This document shows positions 33,992 through 42,928 of a stretch of 64,000 nt of DNA, one piece after another. Position 1 is the first letter of the stretch; each line of letters begins with the position of its first letter. The position numbers were made by a program, and so were the translations under genes. Source of the stretch: Streptomyces composti (GTDB lineage: Bacteria > Actinomycetota > Actinomycetes > Streptomycetales > Streptomycetaceae); contig NZ_JAATEM010000018.1 of NCBI RefSeq assembly GCF_012034205.1, forward strand, positions 87,242 to 151,241. The letters run 5' to 3'. A model generated the notes under the pieces. It made no database searches. It was not told the origin of the DNA and saw only the letters and a program-made list of their open reading frames with translations.

Positions 33992-36597
33992 CGCTGGGCG
34001 CTTCCTTCCAGGATCTCGTCAGCGGGTCGCCGGCCGATGTCCAGCAGCGGCAGGTCGGGCTTGATCTGGTCGCGTTCGGGGACGAAGGAGACCACCGGGT
34101 CCGGGGTGTCCGGGGCGTTCACGAAGGACACGAACCGGGCCAGCCTTTCGGGGTCGTTGACGGTCTCGGCCCACTCGTCGCGGTAGTTGGCGACATGGGC
34201 GGCCATCAGGGCCTCCAGCTCGTCGCAGATGCCGAGCGAGTCGTGCACCACCACGTCCCGCACGTGCTCCAGGCCGCCGGGAATGCGCTCCAGCCAGGTG
34301 GAGGTGCGCTCGAGCCGGTCGGCGGTGCGGATGTAGAACATCAGGAACCGGTCGATCAGGCGGATCAGCTCGGCGTCCGACAGGTCCTGGGCCAGCAGGT
34401 CGGCGTGGCGCGGGGTGGCGCCGCCGTTGCCGCCGACGTACAGGTTCCAGCCGTTGGCGGTGGCGATCACACCGAAGTCCTTCGACCGGGCCTCGGCGCA
34501 CTCGCGCTGGCAGCCGGAGACCGCCGACTTCAGCTTGTGCGGCGACCTCAGCCCCCGGTAGCGCAGCTCCAGGTCGATCGCCATGCGCACCGAGTCCTGG
34601 ACGCCGTAGCGGCACCAGGTCTGCCCCACGCAGGACTTCACCGTGCGCAGCGACTTGCCGTAGGCGTGGCCGGACTCGAAACCCGCGTCCACCAGCCGGG
34701 CCCAGATCAGCGGCAGCTGCTCCACACGGGCGCCGAACATGTCGATCCGCTGACCGCCGGTGATCTTCGTGTAGAGGCCGAAGTCGCGGGCGATCTCCCC
34801 GATGACGATGAGCTTCTCCGGTGCGATCTCACCGCCGGGGATGCGCGGCACCACCGAGTAGGAGCCGTTCTTCTGCAGATTGGCCAGGAAGTGGTCGTTG
34901 GTGTCCTGCAGGGCCGCCTGCTCGCCGTCCAGGACGTAGGTGCTGGCGCCGATGGCCGGGGCGAGGGAGGCGATGATCGAGGCCACGGCCGGCTTGCAGA
35001 TCTCGCAGCCCTCACCGCCCCGGGCGCCCTCCCGGCCGTAGCGGTCGAGGAGGTCCTGGTAGGAGGTGATGCGCAGGGCCAGGACGATCTCGTACAGCTC
35101 CTCGCGGGTCTGGGAGAAGCAGCCGCACAGGCCCCTGTCGACCTCGACGCCGCTCGCCTCCAGCTCCGCGTCGACCAGCCGGCCCAGCACCTTGACGCAA
35201 CTGCCGCAGCCGGTACCGGCCCTGGTGCACTTCTTCACCTCGGGCACGGTGGTGCAGCGGTGCTCGGTGACCGCGCCGCGGATAGTGCCCTTGGTGACGT
35301 TGTGGCAGGAGCAGATCACCGCGTCGTCCGGCAGCGCGGACGGGCCGAGCTGGGCGGACTGGCCGGCCCCGGCGGGCAGCACCAGCGACTCCGGTGCCAC
35401 GGGCGGCACCGAGCCGGTCAGGGCGCGCAGCGTGCCGTACGCCTCCGCGTCACCGACCAGGATGCCGCCGAGCAGGGTGCCGTCCCGGCCGACGACCAGC
35501 TTCTTGTACAGGCCGGCGCGGGAGTCGGAGTAGACGACGTCCAGGCAGTCCTCGGTGGTGCCGTGCGCGTCGCCGAAGGACGCCACGTCCACACCGAGAA
35601 GTTTCAGCTTGGTCGACAGGTCGGCGCCGGTGAACGCGCGGGCGTCCCCGGCGATGGCCGCGGCGGCCGTCTCGGCCTGCTCGTAGCCGGGGGCCACCAG
35701 GCCGTACACCCGGCCGTCGGCGGCCAGCGCGCACTCGCCGACGGCGAAGACGTTCGGGTCGGTGACCGTGCGGCACTGCTCGTCCACGGTGATGCCGCCG
35801 CGCTCGCCGACCTCGAGACCGCAGTCGCGGGCCAGCTGGTCGCGGGGGCGGACACCGGCGGAGAACACCACCAGGTCGGTGGCGAGTTCGGAGCCGTCGG
35901 ACAGCTTCATGCCCGTGACCGCGCCGGACGCGTCGACCACGATCTCCTGGGTGCCGACCCCGGTGTGGACGGTCAGGCCCATCTCCTCGATGGTGCGCAG
36001 CAGAGCAGCGCCGCCGCCCTCGTCGACCTGCACCGGCATCAGCCGCGGCGCGAACTCCACGATGTGCGAGGCGAGTCCGAGCCCCTTCAGGGCGCCCGCC
36101 GCCTCCAGGCCCAGCAGGCCGCCGCCCACGACCGCACCGGTCTTCGCCCGGCTCCGGGCGTACTCCTCGATGGCGAGGACGTCCTCGACGGTGCGGTAGA
36201 CGAAGCAGCCCTCGGCGTCCTTGTTCGGCACCGGCGGCACGAACGGGTAGGAGCCGGTGGCCAGGACGAGGACGTCGTAGCCGACGACCAGACCCGAGCG
36301 GGCGGTGACCTTGCGCGCCCCGCGGTCGATGCTCTCGGCCGGGTCGCCGACGTGCAGCTCGATGCCGTGCTCCTCGATGAACCGGAGGTCCGTCAGTGAC
36401 AGGTCCTCGGGGGTCCGCCCCGAGAAGTACGAGGTGAGCTGCACGCGGTCATAGGCGGGGCGCGGCTCCTCGCACAGCACGACCACGCGGTGCGTGGCGG
36501 TCAGGCCGCGTTCGGCGAGCGCCTCGAGGAAGCGCTGGCCGACCATGCCGTGGCCGACGAGCACGATCGTGGGGGTGCCCCCCGGGTTGGCGGTCAT
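33988..36597 (-). CDS. nirB: NADH-dependent nitrite reductase large subunit NirB
   Basis: An 869-residue multidomain enzyme. Residues 1-~290 are an FAD/NAD(P) oxidoreductase (VLVGHGMVGQRFLEAL; NAD site VVGGGLLGLEAAGAL). A BFD-like [2Fe-2S] domain has CSCHN near 427 and CGSC near 464. A ferredoxin-like half domain precedes the siroheme/[4Fe-4S] module, with CVGQTWC near 655 and SGCQRECAEA near 695. It reduces nitrite to ammonium using NADH, FAD, Fe-S and siroheme. It follows directly after the FAD oxidoreductase gene and overlaps nirD. Confidence 0.97.
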   Translation of the reverse strand: MTANPGGTPTIVLVGHGMVGQRFLEALAERGLTATHRVVVLCEEPRPAYDRVQLTSYFSGRTPEDLSLTDLRFIEEHGIELHVGDPAESIDRGARKVTARSGLVVGYDVLVLATGSYPFVPPVPNKDAEGCFVYRTVEDVLAIEEYARSRAKTGAVVGGGLLGLEAAGALKGLGLASHIVEFAPRLMPVQVDEGGGAALLRTIEEMGLTVHTGVGTQEIVVDASGAVTGMKLSDGSELATDLVVFSAGVRPRDQLARDCGLEVGERGGITVDEQCRTVTDPNVFAVGECALAADGRVYGLVAPGYEQAETAAAAIAGDARAFTGADLSTKLKLLGVDVASFGDAHGTTEDCLDVVYSDSRAGLYKKLVVGRDGTLLGGILVGDAEAYGTLRALTGSVPPVAPESLVLPAGAGQSAQLGPSALPDDAVICSCHNVTKGTIRGAVTEHRCTTVPEVKKCTRAGTGCGSCVKVLGRLVDAELEASGVEVDRGLCGCFSQTREELYEIVLALRITSYQDLLDRYGREGARGGEGCEICKPAVASIIASLAPAIGASTYVLDGEQAALQDTNDHFLANLQKNGSYSVVPRIPGGEIAPEKLIVIGEIARDFGLYTKITGGQRIDMFGARVEQLPLIWARLVDAGFESGHAYGKSLRTVKSCVGQTWCRYGVQDSVRMAIDLELRYRGLRSPHKLKSAVSGCQRECAEARSKDFGVIATANGWNLYVGGNGGATPRHADLLAQDLSDAELIRLIDRFLMFYIRTADRLERTSTWLERIPGGLEHVRDVVVHDSLGICDELEALMAAHVANYRDEWAETVNDPERLARFVSFVNAPDTPDPVVSFVPERDQIKPDLPLLDIGRRPADEILEGSAQR

Positions 36598-37815
36598 TCA
36601 GGAGCCTCCATCGTTGGTGAGCAGGTGGAGCAGCGGCCCGCCGCCGGAGGGGAGCGGCTCTGCTCCCTCCCAGGCGCGTGCCAGGGCGCCGACCGTGCCG
36701 AGTTCGCCGACCAGGACCCCGCCGACCAGGCGGTCCTCGCGGACGACGACCTTGCGGTAGGTGCCGCGGGTGGCGTCGGTGAGCTGCACGACGTCGTCGC
36801 CGGGCAGCGGCTCGGCCCGGCCGAACGCGGCGAGGTCGAAGGGGCTGTCGGGTCCGGTGAGCGTCAGCCGGGTCAGGGAGCGGGTGCCGGTGTAGCGGGC
36901 GCCGGTGTCGCCGGCGAGCAGCGCGGCCAGCGCGTCGGCCTGCTCCAGTGCCGGGGCGGCCAGCCCGTAGACCGTGCCGGCGTGCTGGACGCAGTCCCCG
37001 ACGGCGTGGATGTACGGGTCGGAGGTGCGCAGCTGGTCGTCGACGACGATGCCCTTGCCGACCTCGAGACCCGCCGCCTGGGCGAGACCGGCCCGCGGGT
37101 GCACCCCGCAGGCGAGCACCACCAGGTCGGCGCCGAGCGCATAGCCGTCGGCCATCTCCACCGAGCGGACCGCACCCGCGACGCAGCGCACGTCGCGCAC
37201 CCGGCACTCGGTGTGCACCTCCACGCCGAGGTCGGTCAGATGCCGCTCGACCAGCGCGGACGCGGCCGGGTCGAGCTGGCGCTCCATCAGGCGCTCGGCC
37301 TGCTGGGCGAGAACCACCTGGGCGCCGCGCACGGCGAGTGCACGCGCCGCGGACACCCCCAGCAGCCCCCCGCCGATGACCACCGCCCGCACACCCGGCC
37401 GCACCGCCTCGGCCAGCCCGAGGCAGTCGTCCATGGTGCGGAAGGCGTGCACCCCCTCGGGCAGATCGGAGCCGGTGGTGAACAGGCCGCGCAGCGGCGG
37501 CAGCACCGGGTTGGAGCCGGTGGCCAGCACCAGCCGGTCGTAGGCGATCACCGAGCCGTCCGCGCAGGAGACGGTCCGTCCCGCGCGGTCGATGCCGGTG
37601 ACCCGGGCACGGGTCAGCGCCGCGGGCGCCGGCAGGGCGATCACCTCGGGGCTGTACCGTCCGGCCAGCACCTCGGCGAGCAGCACCCGGTTGTAGGGCC
37701 GGTGCTCCTCCTCGCCGATCAGCGTCACGGGTGTGCCCAGCTCGCCGAGCCGCCGGGCGAGCCGTACGCCCGCGAGGCCGGAGCCGATCACCACCACACG
37801 CTCGTTCGAGGTCAT
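36598..37815 (-). CDS. NirB N-domain-like FAD/NAD(P) oxidoreductase
   Basis: A 405-residue protein resembling the N-terminal reductase domain of NirB (VVVIGSGLAGVRLARRLGEL, YNRVLLAEVLAG, VVIGGGLLGVSAARAL, VVLACGVHPRAGLA). No iron-sulphur or siroheme domains follow. It ends directly before nirB (stop at 36598, nirB start at 36597), so it is the first gene of the nitrite operon and probably passes electrons to nitrite or nitrate reductase. Its promoter contains a GlnR-like site shared in spacing with the nitrate reductase promoter. Confidence 0.92.
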   Translation of the reverse strand: MTSNERVVVIGSGLAGVRLARRLGELGTPVTLIGEEEHRPYNRVLLAEVLAGRYSPEVIALPAPAALTRARVTGIDRAGRTVSCADGSVIAYDRLVLATGSNPVLPPLRGLFTTGSDLPEGVHAFRTMDDCLGLAEAVRPGVRAVVIGGGLLGVSAARALAVRGAQVVLAQQAERLMERQLDPAASALVERHLTDLGVEVHTECRVRDVRCVAGAVRSVEMADGYALGADLVVLACGVHPRAGLAQAAGLEVGKGIVVDDQLRTSDPYIHAVGDCVQHAGTVYGLAAPALEQADALAALLAGDTGARYTGTRSLTRLTLTGPDSPFDLAAFGRAEPLPGDDVVQLTDATRGTYRKVVVREDRLVGGVLVGELGTVGALARAWEGAEPLPSGGGPLLHLLTNDGGS

Positions 37816-37838
37816 GGCATCGAGCGTGCGGTGCGGGT

Positions 37839-37876
37839 GTTACCCGGCCGCATCACCTCTGTTTCCCGCGCGGAAC
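37839..37876 (-). promoter_or_regulatory. GlnR-like box upstream of FAD-nirB-nirD
   Basis: On the minus strand GTTCC, six bases, GAAAC, 17 bases, GTAAC, reading 37876 down to 37839. The first two elements fit the recalled GlnR consensus GTnAC-n6-GAAAC with one mismatch. 23 bp separate GTAAC from the start codon, exactly as in the nitrate reductase promoter. Confidence 0.55.
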
Positions 37877-38081
37877 GCTGCCCTCAGCGGGGGAAGGGCG
37901 AGAGTGTGAGGGGCCTCGCGGGGCGCGGCGGGGCTGCGAGAGGTGGCTGGAGGCGGGCCGCGGCTCGGCGGGGTGGGGTGAACCGAACCCCCGGAATCCG
38001 TGCGGGCACGCTCGTGGCGGGCGGGCGAGGGCGGAAGCCTGGAGGAGTCGGATCACACCCCTCACCAGCGAGGAGACCGTC

Positions 38082-38615
38082 ATGGACGCCACGCGCAGCA
38101 TCCCCGGACCCACCGCGGACACCCTGGCCACCACCGCCTCCGGGCGCCCGCGCGGCCTGGTGCGCGCGACCCTGCGGCAGCCCTTCACCGCCGTCACCTG
38201 GCGCCGGGCCGCCTACGCCGTGCTGTCCCTGCCGGCCGGCCTGGCCAGTGCGGCCGACGCCCTGCGCGGCGCACCCGCGGGCCAGTGGCAGCGGTCGCTG
38301 ACCCGGCACCTCCTCGGCGAGGAACTGCCCCTCGGCAGCCGCCGCTCCGGCCTCGCCCACGCCCTGCTGGCCACCCCGCTCAACCTGCTCTGCGCCGCGC
38401 TCACCCTCTACGGCTGGTCCCTCATCCCGATGAACCTGGCCTGGCCGCTGCGCGCCGGCTCCGACCCCGCCGCCGCGTGGGGCGGCCCCACCTTCGCCGG
38501 CGCCTGGGCCTTCCACGCGGTGCTGGGGACCCTGCTGCCGCTGCTGGTCATGCCCTGGCTGGGCCGGGCCCTGACCGCCCTCCAGCTCCGCACGGCGCGC
38601 GCCCTGCTGTCGTGA
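38082..38615 (+). CDS. stand-alone sensor-domain membrane protein
   Basis: A 177-residue protein with three or four helices (WRRAAYAVLSLPAGLASAADAL, LLCAALTLYGWSLIPMNLAWPL, LGTLLPLLVMPWLGRAL). It resembles the N-terminal part of the kinase encoded next (RRGPAAALYAVVSLPLALL), both belonging to the Streptomyces 'putative sensor' type. The ATG at 38082 is preceded by GAGGAG. 37 bp lie between this gene and the kinase. It may be a separate sensory or regulatory subunit of that kinase; role not established. Confidence 0.75.
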   Translation: MDATRSIPGPTADTLATTASGRPRGLVRATLRQPFTAVTWRRAAYAVLSLPAGLASAADALRGAPAGQWQRSLTRHLLGEELPLGSRRSGLAHALLATPLNLLCAALTLYGWSLIPMNLAWPLRAGSDPAAAWGGPTFAGAWAFHAVLGTLLPLLVMPWLGRALTALQLRTARALLS

Positions 38616-38652
38616 CGCCGATCGCGGCCCGGCTGCTTCTAGGTTGGCTGTC

Positions 38653-39975
38653 ATGAGACGTCCCTGGACGGCGCGGTCCCTCGCCGCCGCCACCTTCGGC
38701 CGGCGGGGGCCGGCCGCCGCGCTGTACGCGGTGGTGTCGCTGCCGCTCGCTCTGCTGGGCTTCGTGCCGGTCGTGGTGGGCCTGGCTTTGGGTGCCGTGC
38801 TGTCGGTGACCGCGCTCGGCCCGTGGCTGCTGGCCGGGGTGGTGCGCGGGGCGCTGGCGCTCGGCGCGCTGCAGCGGGCGCTGGCCCGGCGGTTGCTCGG
38901 GCTGGACATCGAGCCTCCGGAACCCCTCCGGCGAAGGCCGGGCGGCGAAACGGGCCGCATGCCGGGGGCCGGGGCGTTCGCCTGGCGGCGGGCGGTGCTG
39001 GGGGAGCGGGCCGGGTGGCGGGCGGTGGCCTGCGCGGCCCTGAGCCCGTTCACGGCCGTTCTCGGCTTCGCCGCCGCCGTCCTCACCTACGTCTACGGCA
39101 CCCTGCTGGCGCTGCACCCGCTGCTGGCCCGCTGGAACTACGGCACCGTGCGGGAGGCCGACGGCTCCACGAGGCGGGTCTCGCTGGAGGTCTTCGGGTA
39201 CCAGCTCGACACCTGGCCGCGCTGGCTGATCCCGGTCTGCCTCGGACTGCTGCTGCTCGCCCTCGCCCCGTTCCTGCTGCGCCATGCGCTCGTCCCGCAC
39301 CGGGCCCTGGTGGCGGCGCTGCTCGGCCCCGACCCCGCCGAGCGGCGCATCCGCACCCTGGAGGAGACCAGGGCGCACGCCGTCGAGGACGCCCATGCCA
39401 CCCTGCGCCGGATCGAACGCGATCTGCACGACGGCACCCAGGCCCGCCTGGTGGGCCTCGCGCTGCATCTGGCCGTCGTCCGGGAGCTGGTCAGCAAGGG
39501 CGCCCCCGCCGACCGGGTGCTGGAGGCCGTCGACACCGCCCGGGGCAACGCCGGGCAGGCCATCGCCGATCTGCGCCGTCTGGTGAAGGGCATTCACCCG
39601 CCGGTCCTCGACGAGGGGCTGCCCGCAGCGCTGGCCGGCCTGGCCGCCGACAGTGCGCTGCCCGTCGAGGTCACCACCTCCGTCCCCGTCCGCCCCGCAC
39701 CCGCCGTGGAGTCCATCGCGTACTTCTGCGCCGCCGAACTCCTCGCCAACGCCGTCAAGCACTCCGGGGCGAGCCGGGTCACGATCGACGTCACCGGCGG
39801 CAACGGGCTGCTCCGGCTGCGGGTCACCGACGACGGCCGGGGCGGGGCCCGCATCGGCGCCGGGTCCGGACTGACCGGGCTGCTGGCCCGCGCCCGCACC
39901 GTCGACGGCACGCTGACCTGCGACAGCCCGCCCGGTGGGCCTACGGTGGTCACCGTCGAGCTGCCCTGCCCCTGA
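38653..39975 (+). CDS. sensor histidine kinase with HisKA_3 domain
   Basis: A 440-residue kinase. The N-terminal sensor has four or five helices (residues ~15-220, including FTAVLGFAAAVLTYVYGTLLAL and WLIPVCLGLLLLALAPF). HisKA_3 carries the phospho-acceptor in RIERDLHDGTQARLVGLALHL near residues 254-275. The HATPase_c domain has AAELLANAVKHSGAS and VTDDGRGG. The ATG at 38653 is preferred to an upstream GTG. It is followed 33 bp later by its regulator. Confidence 0.92.
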   Translation: MRRPWTARSLAAATFGRRGPAAALYAVVSLPLALLGFVPVVVGLALGAVLSVTALGPWLLAGVVRGALALGALQRALARRLLGLDIEPPEPLRRRPGGETGRMPGAGAFAWRRAVLGERAGWRAVACAALSPFTAVLGFAAAVLTYVYGTLLALHPLLARWNYGTVREADGSTRRVSLEVFGYQLDTWPRWLIPVCLGLLLLALAPFLLRHALVPHRALVAALLGPDPAERRIRTLEETRAHAVEDAHATLRRIERDLHDGTQARLVGLALHLAVVRELVSKGAPADRVLEAVDTARGNAGQAIADLRRLVKGIHPPVLDEGLPAALAGLAADSALPVEVTTSVPVRPAPAVESIAYFCAAELLANAVKHSGASRVTIDVTGGNGLLRLRVTDDGRGGARIGAGSGLTGLLARARTVDGTLTCDSPPGGPTVVTVELPCP

Positions 39976-40008
39976 TACCGCCGGATACGCCTGATCGGAG
40001 CGCCCTGC

Positions 40009-40656
40009 ATGCGGGTCGTGATCGCCGAGGACTCTGCCCTGCTGCGAGACGGACTGGTCCAGCTGCTGTCCCTGCGCGGGGTGGAGACCGCCGCGGCCGT
40101 CGCCGACCCGGACGCGCTGCTGGCGGCCGTGGCCGAACACGCCCCCGACGTGGCCGTGGTGGACATCCGGCTGCCGCCCACCGGGACCGACGAGGGTGTC
40201 CGGGCGGCGCTGCGGCTGCGCGCCGAGCACCCCGGCACGGGGGTCCTGCTGTTCTCGCAGTACGTCGAGACGGCGCACGCCTCCCGGCTGCTCGGCGACC
40301 CCGCCGGGTTCGGCTATCTGCTCAAGGAAAGGGTCGGCGACATCGGGGAGTTCGTGGACGCGCTGGAACGGGTCGCGGCGGGCGGCACGGCGCTGGACCC
40401 GGAGGTGGTCACCGCCCTGTTCGGCGCGAGCCGCCGCACCTCGGCGCTGGACTCCCTCACCCCGCGCGAGCGCGAGGTGCTCGCCCTGATGGCCGAGGGC
40501 CGCACCAATCAGGCCATCGCCGGGGCGCTCACGGTCTCGGAGCGGGCGGTCGAGAAGCACATCGCCAACATCTTCACCAAGTTCGACCTCGCCCCGAACC
40601 CGACCGGCCACCGCCGGGTGCTGGCGGTGCTGCGCTATCTGGAGGCCGCGGGCTAG
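40009..40656 (+). CDS. LuxR-family response regulator
   Basis: A 215-residue regulator: receiver (VIAEDSALLRDGL, VAVVDIRLPPTGTDEG, YLLKERVGDIGEF) at residues 1-~120, and a LuxR helix-turn-helix at ~145-205 (LTPREREVLALMAEGRTNQ, SERAVEKHIANIFTKFDL). Partner of the kinase just upstream; together with the stand-alone sensor protein it forms a three-gene signalling operon. Targets unknown. Confidence 0.93.
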   Translation: MRVVIAEDSALLRDGLVQLLSLRGVETAAAVADPDALLAAVAEHAPDVAVVDIRLPPTGTDEGVRAALRLRAEHPGTGVLLFSQYVETAHASRLLGDPAGFGYLLKERVGDIGEFVDALERVAAGGTALDPEVVTALFGASRRTSALDSLTPREREVLALMAEGRTNQAIAGALTVSERAVEKHIANIFTKFDLAPNPTGHRRVLAVLRYLEAAG

Positions 40657-40681
40657 CGGCGGTCGTCCGGGGGCCGGCCGG

Positions 40682-41344
40682 TCAGCGGCTGCCGGTCAGG
40701 TGGGCGAAGACGACGACGTTGCCCCGGTAGCCGGTGGTGCGGGAGTAGCCGCCGCCGCAGGTGATCACGCGCAGCTCGGGGCGGTCCGCCGCGCCGTAGA
40801 CCTTGCGGTCGGGGAAGTTCTCCGCCTGGTAGACCTCGACGGCGTCCACGGTGAACACGGCGACGGAGCCGTCCCGGCGGTCCACCTCGATGGTGCTGCC
40901 CTTGCGCAGGGCACCCAGGGAGTAGAACACGGCGGGCCCGTCCTTGTTGTCGACATGGCCCGCGACGATCGCGGTGCCCCGCTCGCCGGGGGTGGTGCCC
41001 TCCTCGTACCAGCCGGCCAGGTCCGGCCGCTCGGCGGGCGGGACGTCGAGGCTGCCGGAGGCGGTCAGGCTGAGCCCCATGAGGGGGGCGTCCACCTCGA
41101 TCGCGGGAATCCGGATCCGGTCGGGCACCGAGTAGGCCATCGCGGGCGCCGCGGAACGCCCGCCGCCGTGACCGTCGCCCCGGCCCGGGCGGGCGGCCTG
41201 CGCGGCGGACGGCTGCGGCGGCGCGTGCGAGGCGGCGCCGTCGCGCAGCAGCCATATCCCCGAGCACAGCGCGAAGACCGTGACCGCGGCTACCGCGGCG
41301 TTGCCCGGACTGCCGGGACGGCGGATGCTGCGGCGCACGACCAA
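40682..41344 (-). CDS. class F sortase
   Basis: A 220-residue transpeptidase. An N-terminal membrane anchor (VAAVTVFALCSGIWLL) is followed by a Pro/Ala linker and a sortase beta-barrel (residues ~75-220). The catalytic residues are visible as His in AIVAGHVDN (~128), Cys in LRVITCGGG (~195) and Arg in TGYRGNVVVFA (~206). It attaches or processes surface proteins outside the membrane. The start is a TTG with GGAGAGG upstream; a GTG two codons later is possible. Co-directional with the secreted protein gene upstream, a plausible substrate or partner. Confidence 0.9.
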   Translation of the reverse strand: MVVRRSIRRPGSPGNAAVAAVTVFALCSGIWLLRDGAASHAPPQPSAAQAARPGRGDGHGGGRSAAPAMAYSVPDRIRIPAIEVDAPLMGLSLTASGSLDVPPAERPDLAGWYEEGTTPGERGTAIVAGHVDNKDGPAVFYSLGALRKGSTIEVDRRDGSVAVFTVDAVEVYQAENFPDRKVYGAADRPELRVITCGGGYSRTTGYRGNVVVFAHLTGSR

Positions 41345-41450
41345 CTGACCTCTCCTGATCGGGTCCCGTGCCCCCTCCGGGCCGCGAGGGGCGTCGGGCC
41401 CGGAGGGGAGGGAGATGCGGTACCGGCGGACGGGCAGCGGAGGGTGCCCG

Positions 41451-42008
41451 TCAGATCCCGTCGCCTCTCGCCCGGCGATGCAGGAGCCAGGTACCGCCCG
41501 CGGCGGCGACGGCCAGGGCTGCCACGCCCGCCGCGGTCTGCACGGGGTCGGGGCCCAGAGCGCCCCCGACCCCCGTCTTCACACTGCCCCGGGGATACAC
41601 CTGCCCGGCCTCGGACGACAGCGTGACCACCAGGTCACCCGTGACCCGCCGGCCGCTGCCCGCGCAGGTGGCGACGATCTCGTACGTCCCCGGCTGGGCG
41701 CTCGGCGGCACCCGGAACCGCCCGCTGATCTCCCGCTCGCCGGAGGCCGGCGCCAGCGTGAAGCGGCCCGCGCCCACCGCGGTGGCGTCGCCCTCCGTCG
41801 CGCCCTCGCCGTCACAGGCCCCGGTGTGCACCGTGACCTGCCCGCCCGGCACGGCCGACGACGGGTGGACGTCCAGGCCGCCGGCCGACGCGTCGAAGGG
41901 ACGCCCGTCGGGGGCGGCGGGCTGACCGGCGTACGCGGGCACGGCGAACGCCCCCGCGGCGGCCACGGCGAGCGCGGTGCCGGTCAGCAGCCGGGCGGTA
42001 CCTCGCAT
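41451..42008 (-). CDS. secreted/membrane-anchored protein of unknown function
   Basis: A 185-residue protein with a Sec signal (residues 1-~28, ending AVPAYA). An extracytoplasmic beta-rich domain carries two Cys (VTVHTGACDGEG, YEIVATCAGSG). A C-terminal helix (VAALAVAAAGGTWLLH) ends in basic RRARGD. No perfect LPxTG-like motif precedes the helix, so it is probably membrane-anchored. RBS GGAGG before the ATG at 42008. It precedes the class F sortase gene and may be its partner. Confidence 0.8.
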   Translation of the reverse strand: MRGTARLLTGTALAVAAAGAFAVPAYAGQPAAPDGRPFDASAGGLDVHPSSAVPGGQVTVHTGACDGEGATEGDATAVGAGRFTLAPASGEREISGRFRVPPSAQPGTYEIVATCAGSGRRVTGDLVVTLSSEAGQVYPRGSVKTGVGGALGPDPVQTAAGVAALAVAAAGGTWLLHRRARGDGI

Positions 42009-42295
42009 CGATGCTCCCTCCAGCTCACGAAGGGCCGCACCCCGCAGCACCCCCATGTGCCGCCGTCGGACGCGTCCCTGCTCTACCGAGGTAAGTGGCA
42101 GCGCGCCCGGCCCGCTCCCCGAGGGCGCGTCGGGGGGCGGGCTGAACGGGTGTCAGAGAGGGCGGCACCCCTCCCGCGCGTCCGGTGTTTCAGCAGGTCA
42201 CAGGCGGCCGGACGGGCGGAGGAAACGGAATGGCCGAAGAGTGGCCCGGTGCGGCGGTGAACGGGTGACCGCCCGGCGGCTCGCGCACCGTCGCG
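42009..42295. other. gene-free spacer upstream of secreted protein gene
   Basis: No gene, repeat or strong stem-loop recognised. It contains the promoter of the sortase-linked operon. Confidence 0.4.
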
Positions 42296-42730
42296 TCAGG
42301 GCGACGGGCGCCGCACCCGCCCCCGGCCCCGCCAGTCCCCGCCGGCGACCAGCTCCCCGCCGGCCCGCAGCCTCGCCGCCACGGCGGGGGCGGCCAGGTA
42401 GACCCAGGCCCGCACCTCCGCCCCGTCGCGCTCGCGGACCACCCGTCGCAGCACCCGCTCGTAGAGATTGCGCGGATCGCCCGGCGCGTAGTCCTCCAGC
42501 CGGTCCAGCTCCGCCAGCAGCGCCGGGTACTCCGCCTCCCGCGCGGTGACCAGCTCCCCGCTGACCACGCCGCCCGGCTGCTCCACGGCGTAGGGGTAGC
42601 CCGGACCCTCGTAGAGCACGGCGCCCGGCAGCCGGCCGGGCTCCTCGGCGAGGGTGCGGCCGCGCAGGAAGCGGTCGTGGTTGACCTCTCCGGGGCGGAG
42701 GGTGCCGTAGACGAAGAAGGGGACAGTCAC
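42296..42730 (-). CDS. gamma-glutamylcyclotransferase-like (AIG2/GGCT) protein
   Basis: A 144-residue protein of the GGCT fold. The substrate-binding VPFFVYGTLRPG is at residues 2-13, and the family's catalytic acid region is seen as AELDRLEDYAP and NLYERVLRRVV. Relatives act as gamma-glutamyl amine or peptide cyclotransferases, but the true substrate here is unknown. The GTG at 42730 follows AGGTGA. It diverges from the M4 protease gene. Confidence 0.85.
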   Translation of the reverse strand: MTVPFFVYGTLRPGEVNHDRFLRGRTLAEEPGRLPGAVLYEGPGYPYAVEQPGGVVSGELVTAREAEYPALLAELDRLEDYAPGDPRNLYERVLRRVVRERDGAEVRAWVYLAAPAVAARLRAGGELVAGGDWRGRGRVRRPSP

Positions 42731-42835
42731 GCGTTCACCTGCGGGGACGGTCGGCGGTGCCCCTCTGCACGGAAGTGCCACGGGAGCCTTGCAGGAACGA
42801 TTCTCACCCCTCACACACCCGCACATTCACGGTAT

Positions 42836-42850
42836 GGACATGCCATGTCC
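42836..42850. promoter_or_regulatory. 15-bp palindrome upstream of M4 protease
   Basis: GGACATG-C-CATGTCC is a perfect inverted repeat with a one-base centre, 78 bp upstream of the protease TTG and about 106 bp upstream of the divergent GGCT gene. A candidate operator. Confidence 0.5.
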
Positions 42851-42928
42851 GGTCCCACTTGAATCGCGGTCACCCTTCCCGCCGCCCCTCCCCCCACCTG
42901 CATCGGGGCGCCCGTTCCAGGAGACCGC

